Program-made: the position numbers and the translations under genes | Notes under the pieces: generated by a model | Databases searched by the model: none | What the model was told of the DNA's origin: nothing | Seen by the model: the letters and a program-made list of their open reading frames with translations, nothing else | Assembly (NCBI RefSeq): GCF_000611645.1 | Contig: NW_014011512.1 | Span: 1 to 10,425 of the forward strand | DNA length: 10,425 bases | Direction of reading: 5' to 3' | From: Monoraphidium neglectum | Lineage: Eukaryota > Chlorophyta > Chlorophyceae > Sphaeropleales > Selenastraceae | Shown: positions 1-8,817 of the stretch, in pieces | Layout of the letters: each line of letters begins with the position of its first letter | Position numbering within the stretch: the first letter of the stretch is position 1

Positions 1-619
1 TTTTGGCTCAGTAACGCTCTCGCGTTCCTTCGCTTCCGTCAGCGGCGCCTTCGGCGCCGGCCGCGCTGCCGGCGGCAGCCAGGGGCAGGCAGCGCAGGGC
101 AAGCTCCGCATCGGGCTTTACAGTCGTAGGCTGCGCGCAGTTCGACATCATGCTCCCGTTCCTATGGTCTGCACATGCCTGAGAATGTATGCCAGGATCT
201 TTCTTGTCAATAGCGAGCTTCAGGGCGAGAGCGAGCTACGGTACCGGAGCGCGCCTTCCCCAACAAGTTGTCCGCAGTGGCTCAAGTAGATAAATAAGAG
301 TTTAATAAACCGAATGAGTTTATCTAAACCTTTGATTTATGCTAGTCACTGTCTGCATCTGAGATATGTGCCAGCGAGCCAAAACAACCATCCGGCGGGT
401 GGGTCCCTGGTGAAGTCGCGGAATCGCTCTACTAGTCCCGTCTCCGCAACTCATAAATGTATTAAATCAATTTATGTACCTGAATGTGGGGAAGAGGCTG
501 TTCATACAGGCCCTGGCAAAAGCTTTGCTGCCACTCGTAGTAATCTTTGGTCCCTGTGAATTTTTGACTGGGGATAGAGGCCCAGACGCAATCCAGGTCG
601 TGCATGACTTAACGCTTGG
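1..619. other. Intergenic, no supported gene; AT-rich block inside
   Basis: This lies downstream of the J-protein poly(A) signal. Bases about 286-345 and 448-480 are clearly AT-richer than the rest, with many TAAAT/TTTAT runs. The 81-codon open frame at 314-559 has non-algal-looking codon use and no splice or family support. I see no RNA gene. Confidence 0.6.
43..59. repeat. GC-rich perfect hairpin
   Basis: CGGCGCC and GGCGCCG pair over seven bases around a TTC loop. It sits in a GC-rich, arginine-codon-rich stretch open in frame 1 from base 1 to the TAG at 127-129. This might be the tail of a gene outside the window, but nothing else supports that. Confidence 0.5.
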
Positions 620-624
620 TTACA
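620..624 (-). terminator. Poly(A) signal TGTAA of the J-protein gene
   Basis: TTACA on the plus strand reads TGTAA on the minus strand, 124-128 bases beyond the TGA stop of the J-protein gene. TGTAA is the usual green-algal polyadenylation signal. A second TTACA at 118-122 is farther away and could be an alternative site. Confidence 0.55.
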
Positions 625-747
625 TGAAGGCAAGGATGTTGTTGTAAAGCGGCGGGCACGCTCGGGCGCGCTCACAGACTGCAGCACAGTGGCGCTGGTG
701 CGACAACACTGCTGCATGACCCGCGCGAAACACCAAAATCCCCCAGC

Positions 748-3700
748 TCAGTACACAGAGACGCGCTGCTGCCCACCGCGGCCAATGCCGAGCCGGTCGT
801 TGAGCGAAAGCAGCTCATCGCAGCCCGGCATAGGCATGGCTTTTGCCTTTGCACGATTGCCCCATGTGTACATGCGGTGCTGCGTCATGCGCTCCTGCTG
901 GCAGCGGAGGTGCGTGCCCTCATAGTACTCCGACTCCACCTGGGGAAAGGGACAGGGGCAGAGGAAAGGGAGAGGGGGAGGCTGGTACACGACAGAAACA
1001 TTTATGCACATGATATGTGCATGCGCAAGCCAAAACGCACATGTGCACAGTAGCATATCATCCCGCTTGCTGCAGCGCACTTTTTGCATTTGTCCCAGAA
1101 GGCAGATGCTCTTGTTGTGGTGTGATTGCCCCCCGTTCCCTCACCTGCCGCTCCAGCGCTGTCCGCCCATGCGTCCCTGTGCCACCATACTTGGCCTCAA
1201 ACTCGCCCACGTGCTTCACATAGTACGGCACCTGGCGGACGAGGGGTGCGATGGCGCTGCGGCATGAGGGTCAACGAGCTGCAGTTGCGCGCGTGAGAAT
1301 GCAACAAGGCCAGACGCACAAGGGAGCATTTCACAGCTCAGGGCCGCACAAACCTGCAGGCGCGTGGTGGCCAGGCCCTGCGTGTACTTGGCGTCACGCT
1401 GCAAGGGAGAGTCGAGAGTGCACAGGACAGGCTGAGCGCAGCGGGAAAAGTGGTGGGGCGACCCGCGCAGTGCGACAACACCAGCGGCATGTCGAGACAC
1501 GACCGACCATCACACGACTGCGCATGGCTGGTGGGTACCTGCAGCGAGTAAGCAGGGTCGGCTGAGCCGCTGAAGAGGGTCATGAACACCAACAGCAGCA
1601 CCGGCAGCAGCTGCGGCGAGGGAAATGGGTGGTGAGAGCACGTGAGGGCGCTGCGGCAGGGTAGGGCGGACTGCGATACAGGCCAACCCAGTCTCAGCCC
1701 GTGCCCTGGCAGTTGACTGACAACAGGGCAGGGCCTCGTGCCACCGTAAGGCCCACCTGCAGCAGCCCAAGCATGGCACCACGCTGCTGCTCCTGCGGGC
1801 TGGGCGGCGCGCCCGTCCGCGCCCGCCGCTGCGCAAACTGGGGGTTCCCGAAGTGGCTGCGGTAGACGCGGTGGGGCCCAAATGCACCGGCCCTGGTAGG
1901 GAGGGAACATGAATGCGACCAAAGTGTACAAGATAGTCAACGGCATGATTGCAGCAACAGCACCACAGCACAGTGCTGAACGGTGCCATGACTGCAAACG
2001 CCTGCAAGCTCGCCATCCTGCAGCAGGTCACAACAAGTTCGTCACGACATCATCAGAAGACCACATCATCTCACCCAAAGAACATGTTGAAGATCTCCTC
2101 TGGGTCGATGTCCGCCTCGCCGTAGAATGCGCCACCACCCATCGGCCCAAACGGCCCGCTGCGCGTGCGCGCAGCGCCGCCGCGGCCAGCATTCGCAGTA
2201 GCCGCAGCATCACGAGACTCGTAGCCCGTCCTGGCATGATTGATCGAGGATTGATTGAGGACGGGCTCAAAAACGTACCCCCGCATGGATGGACTAAAAG
2301 CAGCCGAGCCAGAACTGGTGAGCCGGGTGCTGTGAAGCTGCTGCAGGCCTCATAGCCCTTCAAGCCAGGTGTTGGCATCACACCAGGGAACCACAAGGAC
2401 GTCTGAGGGTTGGTGGCAAAGGTGAGCGTCCAGCCCGCCCACCTGTCATAGTGGGCGCGCTTATCAGCGTCGCTGAGGCAGCTGAAGGCGCGGCTGACGG
2501 CCTTGAAGGCCTCCTCCGCCTTGGGGGCCTTGTTCTTGTCCGGGTGCAGCTTCAGGGCCAGCTGCGGCAAGGGGTGCGGCGAATGAAGGGGTGCGGTGCG
2601 TGCAGGGGTGCGCCAGTTGAGGGGTGCGGCAGTGCAGATATGCAGAAATTGATACAGCTGCCATGGCAGATGGCTGGCCATGGCAGATGGCTGGATGACA
2701 TTTGGTTTCGCGCGGGCGCGCAAATAATAGTAGGTAGCCATGATTGAACGCACAACCAGCAAATGTCTGCAACGTTATGCCACACATGCATGGGCTGCCT
2801 TGCCCACCCGGACCTACTGGCTGCTGCTGCTTTTGCGTGTGCTTGGCGCAACCGCAACCCTGTAAGTGCGCCCCCTGTAAGTGAGCCCCCAGGCGCGACC
2901 GCAGAGTCGCTTCTCTGCACCTTTCTGTATGCACGCTTGATTTCGTCGTCGTCCGCCCCCTTCGCCAACTCCAGGGTTTCGTAGTAATCCTATTGGAAGT
3001 GTGGGAGGAGGAGCATGCACCGCGACAGCTGACAATGCCACGGACACGAGCTCAGCATCTGGCAGCTGCATTCAAGCTGGGTGGCACACCCAGCGCCGCA
3101 CCCAGGCCATCGCTCCAGCCTGTGGCTACCGTATATGCTAGTGCACAGCACCACGATGGCACCCACCTTGGCCTTCAGGATCTGGGCCACCAGCTGCCGC
3201 TGCTCAGGGGTCACACTTGGGTCCATCGCCGGTGCTGCCGGTGCCGAGGCCGCGCCATTTCCCTCTGCGCCAGCACCCCCGCCAGCTGCCCCGCGCCGCC
3301 GTAGGCCCTCCACTCCCTCACCAAACGCCTCCCCATTGCCTCCACTGCCACCAAACGAAGTACCACTGCTGCCAGTTTGCCGTTGCTGACCTTGATGCCT
3401 GTGGTGGGAACCGCCATGGTGGCCCGCGCGCGAGTGCCCGCTGCTGCTGCCACCTTGCTGCTGCGGCTGCGGCGGCCGGGGTGTGCCGTCCTGTGACGAG
3501 CTTGCACGACCGCCCCGCGCACTGCCCCCGGACAACGCGTCTGCGACGTCCGCCGCCAGGTCCTCGGTCTGAAGGGTGGGGCGATTTGGTGCATGCAGTC
3601 AGCACAGGCAATACCCAGCGCGTTGGATGCAGCAATAGGTGTCTATCTCGGGGCATCCCACCCAGCAACATCCTGTTGCCTGCAACGCATCTCAAAACAA

Positions 3701-3860
3701 CATAAGCATGCACTTATGAGCTGCGCACCTGCTGGCAGCGGTACAGCCGCAGCGCCTTTTGTGCGAACTTCTCGGCACGTGTCGTGTCACCAGCGGTCAG
3801 CGCTTGGCGTGCAATCTCCCAGCACTTGAGGCCCTCATCGCGGTTGGCTATGTCTGACAT
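748..3860 (-). CDS. ER membrane J-domain co-chaperone, DNAJB12/DNAJB14 type (spliced, 10 exons)
   Basis: Exons, in transcript order: 3860-3729, 3568-3167, 2989-2921, 2561-2443, 2230-2075, 1892-1757, 1610-1539, 1398-1354, 1231-1145, 939-748. All introns are GT-AG and every junction is in phase, giving 469 residues and a TGA stop. Residues 1-44 form a short helical, TPR-like start (motif [12 protein letters not shown]) as in DNAJB12. Residues 45-178 are a Ser/Gly/Gln/His-rich spacer. The J domain is at about 179-241, with [24 protein letters not shown] (HPD at 207-209) and ending AHYDR. A G/F-rich linker follows with [13 protein letters not shown] (about 281-293). A hydrophobic stretch at about 333-352 is the single membrane segment. 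The rest, with VPYYVKH and a basic, Gln-rich tail, fits the DUF1977 region. Known family role: stimulates Hsp70 at the cytosolic face of the ER and helps ER-associated degradation and membrane-protein quality control. The start has a purine (G) at -3. Identification is strong; exact edges of the short exons 8 and 9 are less certain. Confidence 0.9.
2562..2920 (-). repeat. Short direct repeats in intron 3 of the J-protein gene
   Basis: Plus-strand CCATGGCAGATGGCTGG occurs twice in exact tandem at 2661-2677 and 2678-2694. Between about 2569 and 2625 the core GGGGTGCG occurs four times at irregular spacing. Both lie between exons 3 and 4, which split the J domain just before its HPD motif. They look like recent slippage duplications and do not disturb the splice sites. 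Confidence 0.85.
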
Positions 3861-4845
3861 GGCGCCGTGCCCTCGTAATAGCACGGCCCCGCAGTCCCCA
3901 CCGCTCCAGCAGCGTCAGGCGTCCGCTGCTGCAGCGGCAGCCGCTGTCAACGAGGTGATGCTGCTTCTGCAATGCCAGTGTTCAGGACTACGACGAGCCG
4001 ACCAGGCCACGAAAGGAGATACTGCAGCCTGAAGGAGGCAAGGGGCGAGCACAGCTGCAACAGAGTGAGCGCAGGCACTAGCCACCTAATCGGCTGGATG
4101 CGGCATGCAGCACAGCTCCGCCGCAGCGCCAAGCGCGCGCCTGTCCCCTCCATGTTAACAGGCGGCGCGATCGGCAGCTCTCAAGGGACCTTGCCGTGGG
4201 ATCAAGCGCGCGTTGAACTGGCTGGCTGCATGCGGGCACTCGGGCGTCGGCTTGAAGACACCGTGGGCATGCTGTGATCACATAAGTTCCCCCACCTCCA
4301 CGCTTGGCTTCTGAGAACTGAACTGCGTCAAAGCCTTGAGCTATAGCGAGTGACTCGAAGGAGACGTGTCTGGTCTGATGGGGTGCCTCTCCAACACAGG
4401 TGGTTCGCCCTTGATCGTACGGTACGCCGGGTGTTCAGGGTACTTTGCATCTACAGTAAAAGGCACCAACTCACAATATCTGCAACGGGTATGATACTGT
4501 AGAACGGGTGCGGGCCGTTACCCCACTCGCTTCACGCACTCTCTCTCTGCTTGCCGGACGCTGGCCACTGCGCGCGCCCCTGGTGCATTGGTGACGGCCA
4601 ACTATGACTCCAAGGTGGTTGAGGTGGCATGTAAGTTCAATGTTATATACTCAAGCAGGCGATAGTACCAAGGAGCGGGTGTGCTTCAGGCGTTGGCTGG
4701 GCGGAAGCACTGCCTTGTTTGGTACAGTTGGTGAGCAAGTACTGTGGACTTACTGCTCGAAGGTCATGGTGTGCCCCGCAGGAGGGGGCGGGGCGGAAAG
4801 GTGCGCGATGCCTTTCGATAGAAAATTTGTACGCCTCAGTGTTGG
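3861..4845. other. Upstream region of the J-protein gene; no confident gene
   Basis: It starts at the J-protein ATG and must hold that gene's 5' UTR and promoter. It contains a Gln/Ala-type GCTGCAGC tract near 3910-3945, a (CT)5 run at 4539-4548 and a strong splice-donor-like GTAAGT at 4630-4635. No clear TATA box or open frame with convincing composition was found. Confidence 0.5.
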
Positions 4846-5004
4846 ATGAGTTGGGCAAAGCACAAGTGTGTTAGCAGGCTAGTCGCAGCTGGCACCCGGG
4901 TAACCCGGCAGGTTGTCTGGCTGGTGATACAGGAAGGCGACCTTGACCCCGCCAAGGTGATGGGCGCCAAGGTGATGGACTGCGCCCACCACCTCTGTGG
5001 TTGA
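4846..5004 (+). CDS. Doubtful small ORF, 52 residues, no recognised family
   Basis: An open frame runs from ATG 4846-4848 to TGA 5002-5004. Its second half, containing QVVWLVIQEGDLDPAKVMGAK, reads like ordinary protein with mostly G/C third positions, and TGTAA follows at 5081-5085. It may be a terminal exon instead of a whole gene: an acceptor ending at 4911 would join in phase to a candidate exon at about 4692-4733 (GTGAGC donor), and that one to coding-like sequence before the GTAAGT at 4630. No ATG was found upstream in that frame, so no complete model can be built. The opposite strand is also open here, which weakens the case. Confidence 0.22.
   Translation: MSWAKHKCVSRLVAAGTRVTRQVVWLVIQEGDLDPAKVMGAKVMDCAHHLCG
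4951..4978 (+). repeat. 15-base-period tandem duplication
   Basis: GCCAAGGTGATGG appears at 4951-4963 and again at 4966-4978. The period is a multiple of three, so the small ORF 4846-5004 stays open and gains a repeated AKVM motif. Confidence 0.8.
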
Positions 5005-5080
5005 GTGTGCACGCCCTCTCTCATTGCCGCATGATCTGCAACCATACATCACACCCTTGGTGCCCAGCCAAGGTGGCGGC

Positions 5081-5085
5081 TGTAA
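5081..5085 (+). terminator. Possible poly(A) signal TGTAA after the small ORF
   Basis: TGTAA lies 77 bases after the TGA at 5002-5004. It is spaced like the signals of the two confident genes. A five-base motif is expected by chance, so it is only supporting evidence for a plus-strand transcript ending here. Confidence 0.25.
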
Positions 5086-5280
5086 GCCACAGCTGCCCGG
5101 ACGGGAACGAACCAAGGTGGCCATGCAGAGGGAATCGAGCGCTCTGGTGCACCGACCTGGCGACGGCAGACAACTGAAGCGGGAAAGCACCACAATGAAT
5201 AAGGGCCCAACAGCTGTCGGCGTATTGCCATTCTGCGTAAATACAGCTCTGTACTCTCTGAACACTGCTTCTAATGCTGC

Positions 5281-5302
5281 AGCCACGGGTGTTGCCGTGG
5301 CT
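5281..5302. repeat. Inverted repeat, 8-base arms
   Basis: AGCCACGG at 5281-5288 and CCGTGGCT at 5295-5302 are exact reverse complements around a six-base loop. They lie about 590 bases upstream of the ASA7 start, in the intergenic region. No function can be assigned. Confidence 0.6.
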
Positions 5303-5310
5303 ATTGCTTT

Positions 5311-5371
5311 GTTGCCGCTGCCGCTACCGCTGCCGACACTGCTGTCGCCGCTGCTGCTGCAACCGCTGCCC
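5311..5371. repeat. Degenerate CCGCTG/CTG triplet tract
   Basis: An imperfect run of CCGCTG, CTG and related triplets. It keeps several frames open on both strands, as Leu/Pro-rich on plus and Ser/Gly-rich on minus, and explains the long open frames seen here without any gene. Confidence 0.7.
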
Positions 5372-5890
5372 ACACACCACTCACAAGACAATACCCAGCA
5401 CTGTATGACCCAGCATGCCTCCGCCCCAGCAGCACCCTGCCACCTCTGTTCAAACGGATCAATCACTGCTGCCATCTTGTCGCGCATGAAGGGATGGCTG
5501 GTCAGACGGGCCTCTGTGGTGGGTTGCTTGAATGTATACACGGTCAAATCAATACGACAACACACATGGCTCTACGGTAGTGTCCTGTCGTGCGCGTCAC
5601 GATGTCAAAAGTATTTTTTTGAGGCGTCTGAGGGGAGTTTGGATCGTGTCGCGCGTGGCCAGGGGGCATGCATGGCGGGAGTCCCACTGCTTATGCTGTG
5701 CACGAGCTGTGCACATGCCGATGCCCCCTGCACTGCAGCCCTGGTTTCGACCGCCAACAGAGGCGCTTGCACTGCTCACCCCACCCGCGGGGATTTGTAC
5801 TGTACTATTCGGGCGTCTCAATTTGTTACACCTCCCATCTTCGCGCAGCAGCAGCAGGCTCGCAGGAGGGCAGGAGGAGACTCGGGCACA

Positions 5891-7763
5891 ATGCAGCGGG
5901 CCACCCCGGCCCTTGGCCTGCTGCAGCAGGCCACTTGCGCCGCACGTGAGTCCCGAATGGCTGGCAGGTTGGACCAGGGCCCGGAGATCTGCTCAGCCGG
6001 GTGATCTGCGGACCCTGGCACTCACAATGCTGGGGTTCCTGGCATGCGTGACGTTTTCTGGGACTCACGGAGCATTGGTGATGAGTCTGTCTGGCCCTGG
6101 CTAGCACAGCACGTCGGCCAGGGTTGCAGCCCGCAGCAGCGGCGGTAGCGCAGCACATGCAGTGCTGTGGTCGACTGCCACTATCACGGCACCCCACCTG
6201 GCAAACCATCAACGGGCTTGACGAACGTGCAGGCTGTGCTGCGGGCGCATCTGTGGAGGGCGCAAACTTGTGCAGCGGCAGGGCGTTCTCGTCCTACACG
6301 TTCTCGGGGTGCGCAGGGTGGCGCTTGTTGTTCGGTTGGAAGGAGGAGCGCAGCAGCGACAGCAGCAACGGCTCCCTGCCTACAAAGAATGCTTTGGTTG
6401 GCATCCATACCCTTGCCTGAATCTGCATGCACAGTGGGCGCGTGGGCGGCAGCTGCAGCACAACACGGCGCAGCGCAGACGCCTTGGTTTCAGCGACTGT
6501 GTTTGCGGCATGCCGACGGCTGAACCACCAGGATTGCATGCCACAGCAATTCTGTTCTGTTGACGTTCTCCTCCATCACCTGTTGTTGGTACTTGTGCAG
6601 CATCTCTGATGCACCCCCGGCAGCGGGCTCATCATCAATCAAGGTGACCTCCAAGGCGGATGCCAAGGCCGCATCAGTCGATGTCAAGGCTGGGCCAGCA
6701 ACAGCCCGTGCATCATACGCACCCAACAGCATTCGCAAGTGAGCCAAGGGATTGCGCCATGGCAGGTCTGGGCGTGCTGGGGGTCAAGTCTTAGTGCAGC
6801 GGCCTGCATGTGACTCAGTGCGTCGCATTCGAAGTATGGCCGCAGTGGCGCTGGCGCTTGGTGCCGCCCATTACGACGTTGTGTGTCAGGCGCAGCAATC
6901 TGATCGTACAACATCAGCCTGTGAGCACGCGGTGCACGCATGGGAATCCCATCACCCCCCACCCCACACCCGGTCGCGCCACAGCTGCTAGCCGATCACC
7001 ACAGCCACTCTCCACTCCCACCCCCAGGCTACAGGCTTCCCCCCTGACCCTGTACGACACGCCTCGCGTGAGCGTGCTGCACGCGTCGTTCCTGGAGCAC
7101 CTGCTGCGGCTGGCGCACGAGCGCTACAGCCTGCTCTCCCAGTGGCCCGACTTCAGCAGCGCTCTGGCCAAGGACGTCTACTACAGGTGCAGGGGCGCCA
7201 CGTTGCTGATGCTGTGAAGGTCAGGCCAAAAAAGGAATGTGATCAGGGGCCACAGCAGGTGGAGAGCAGCAAGTTCAAGGCATGGCGGCCGCCGCCTGGC
7301 AGCCAGCCTCCCAACGCTCTTCATCCCTTCATCCATTTGATCATGTTGCCAGGGCCCACCCCGAGGACCTGCGCAAGCTCTACTCGCTGGTGGACGAGTG
7401 GCACACCATGTTTGACGCCGTCACGGAGTTCGACTCGCTCAGCAACCTGGCCTCTCAGCTGGTGCCGGTGAGCGGCCCTGCCTGAGTGTGCACCGACACC
7501 CCTGCGATTCGTGTTTCAATGCCTCCTCAGCTGCTACCAGGTGGTGTTTGCGCATGTCTATGCATGCCAGTTGGTGTGGTTCTCCGCCGCCACGCGTCCT
7601 CCAGATCCCCACAGCTCCAACAATGACCTTCCCTGCCCCGTCCCCCGCGTGCCTCCATGATTGCCAGGGCTACCGCAAGCGCCACATGAACGTGCTGGGC
7701 CCCGCTGTTGGCCCCACCACTGCCAACGGCGTTGTCACTGCTTTCCTGCTGGGCCAGCAGTGA
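5891..7763 (+). CDS. ASA7: Mitochondrial ATP synthase associated protein ASA7 (spliced, 6 exons)
   Basis: Exons: 5891-5945, 6233-6308, 6601-6738, 7028-7186, 7353-7467, 7668-7763. Introns are GT-AG, phases match at all five junctions, and the product is 212 residues ending FLLGQQ before TGA. ASA7 is a subunit of the peripheral stalk that, with other ASA proteins, replaces the usual stator subunits in the dimeric F1Fo ATP synthase of chlorophycean algae such as Polytomella and Chlamydomonas. It serves structure, not catalysis. Blocks matching ASA7 as I recall it are YTFSG plus DAP (about 40-48), VSVLH (104-108), RYSLLSQWPDF (122-132), YYRAHPEDL (141-149), VTEFDSL then LASQLVP (up to 181), and the short FLL tail. 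Residues 1-38 contain Arg, Ala, Ser and Cys but few acids, and look like a mitochondrial presequence; this makes the protein about 20 residues longer at the N-terminus than the Polytomella form I remember. The ATG has A at -3. Exons 3-6 are firm; exons 1 and 2 rest on phase, splice sites and the YTFSG block. Confidence 0.88.
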
Positions 7764-7906
7764 GTGGGCCAAGCCTGCCAACCAGATTGGGGGCTGGGTG
7801 CCTCTGGCTGATGGGAGCACCAGCTCACTGGCGGCGGCTGCGAGCGCCGGTATGCCATGTAGGGCCTCCCAGGCTTAAGTTTGTTGAAATGTGGGGCTTG
7901 AGCCCG

Positions 7907-7911
7907 TGTAA
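7907..7911 (+). terminator. Poly(A) signal TGTAA of ASA7
   Basis: TGTAA lies 144-148 bases after the ASA7 stop codon. It supports ending the gene at the TGA at 7761-7763 and not splicing on through the overlapping GTGAGT at 7759-7764, which would make a plausible donor. Confidence 0.6.
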
Positions 7912-8371
7912 TCAGAAGTTGTCTCTTGTGTGACTCAACCTCCAGCTGTGCCTGGGGGAGACATTGCAGGCATGGGTATTTGCACCCCAGGTGCTTACAC
8001 AAGCCTGAGCGCAGGTGTGCGTCCGCAGCTGCTAGTTGCTTCTGCTTCAAACTGGCAGCTGAGTGTCTGGTGCGCGGCCTGTTCCCCAACTCTTTGGAGT
8101 GCTCTCCATTGTCGAGGCACTACACAGCGCCTTGCAGCGCACAAACTGCACACAAACTTGTGGCACCTTGTCTCGCACACCTCTCGTATTTGGCCTGCCT
8201 TGCGCACTCCTTTCTGTCTGTAAGGAACCGGTTGGCACTGGCGCCAGTCCCGCAGCGTCCTGCATCCGCTCGCATGTCCCACCATATGTGTCATAAGATG
8301 GCCGCACACCCCAGTGCACGGTGTCGGTAGCAGGCACATCAAGGACTGAAGGCAGGCTCACTGACATCCCG
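7912..8371. other. Intergenic between ASA7 and the unidentified gene
   Basis: No exon with matching phase and family support was found. A plus-strand stretch at about 8080-8222 could be read as an exon ending at a GTAAGG donor, but its codon use is unlike the flanking genes. The region probably carries the promoter of the downstream gene. Confidence 0.5.
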
Positions 8372-8391
8372 ATGGCACTGACCAAGGTCAG
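8372..8391 (+). other. Possible alternative first coding exon of the unidentified gene
   Basis: ATG followed by codons for ALTKV and then AG at a consensus AG/GTGAGT donor (8392-8397). If spliced to an acceptor just upstream of 8818, for example the CAAG ending at about 8779, the reading frame runs in phase into the MAVRTSASS exon, with no stop between. That would give a longer, basic, transit-peptide-like N-terminus. The candidate acceptors there have weak pyrimidine tracts, so the ATG at 8818 was kept as the main start. Confidence 0.3.
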
Positions 8392-8817
8392 GTGAGTCAA
8401 TATGACGCTTTGTGACACAGCTGACTCGTCGTCCTGATGGGTTACTGCGATTGTCAGGCGATTGGACAGGATGATAATAACCTCGCAATGCTGTTTGTGA
8501 ATGAACAGCCGGCACGCCTTCGGTATCGTCAAAGCAAGCCGCGATAGTACCGTAATCTTCGTTGAGACCCCTGTTCAGTCAGCTCGAAGCCCCTTCGGAC
8601 ACTCATCACTATGTACATCGATAGCTGTAAGCTCCCATCCCCTGCTCGCCTGAAGCCCGCTGGTGAGCCCTCACATCCGATCCAGACAGAAGCCCTGACA
8701 CACACCGCCCAATCATCGACCGTGATCCCCTGGCCTCGCCCCTTGTCATCTCACCGGCCTGCACCAGGTACAAGCAACAAGCAGCAGCGGCGTGGCCAAA
8801 GTAGTCTCCCTGCGCGC

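Larger units (their letters stand above)
5086..5890. other. Upstream region of ASA7; no confident gene
   Basis: Long frames on both strands cross this stretch, but they run through the triplet tract and lack consistent codon bias. One minus-strand piece, about 5450-5550, reads protein-like and ends at a GT donor, but no acceptor or neighbouring exon fits it. The ASA7 promoter and 5' UTR should lie at the right end; I see no definite TATA box. Confidence 0.5.

Noticed and set aside
1232..1268. Earlier acceptor (CCGCAG at about 1261) for exon 9 of the J-protein gene
   Set aside because: It would put the exon out of phase with exon 8. The CGCCAG acceptor at 1232-1234 keeps the frame and joins directly to VPYYVK.
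4879..5565. 228-codon minus-strand open frame with plausible pieces (TEARLTSHPFMRDKM; LYHQPDNLPGYPG)
   Set aside because: The middle is Ser/Gly low complexity, no poly(A) signal follows its stop, and the pieces could not be joined into a spliced gene. A remnant gene cannot be fully excluded.
4997..6004. 335-codon plus-strand open frame
   Set aside because: It runs through a Leu/Pro triplet tract, has no family resemblance and has inconsistent third-position composition. Its end overlaps ASA7 exon 1 in the same frame only by continuing past that exon's donor.
6184..6539. Minus-strand open frames opposite ASA7 exon 2, including one continuing past an in-frame TAG near 6292
   Set aside because: They mirror the plus-strand codon bias because wobble positions coincide. 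ASA7 exon 2 explains the region and the TAG breaks the minus frame. Stop-codon reassignment is not needed: both complete genes end in TGA with no internal stops.
6490..6747. Minus-strand 85-codon frame (LEVTLIDDEPAAGG...) that looks protein-like
   Set aside because: The plus strand here is ASA7 exon 3, with a TGTGCAG acceptor and AA/GTGAGC donor that join in phase to exons 2 and 4.
7544..7660. Plus-strand protein-like stretch (VVFAHVYACQLVW...) after a good CAG acceptor
   Set aside because: It has no usable donor before its stop, while exon 5 joins in phase directly to 7668, where the family's C-terminus continues.
8047..8532. 161-codon minus-strand open frame between ASA7 and the unidentified gene
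   Set aside because: Codon use is unlike the confident exons, there are no recognisable motifs and no splice or poly(A) support.
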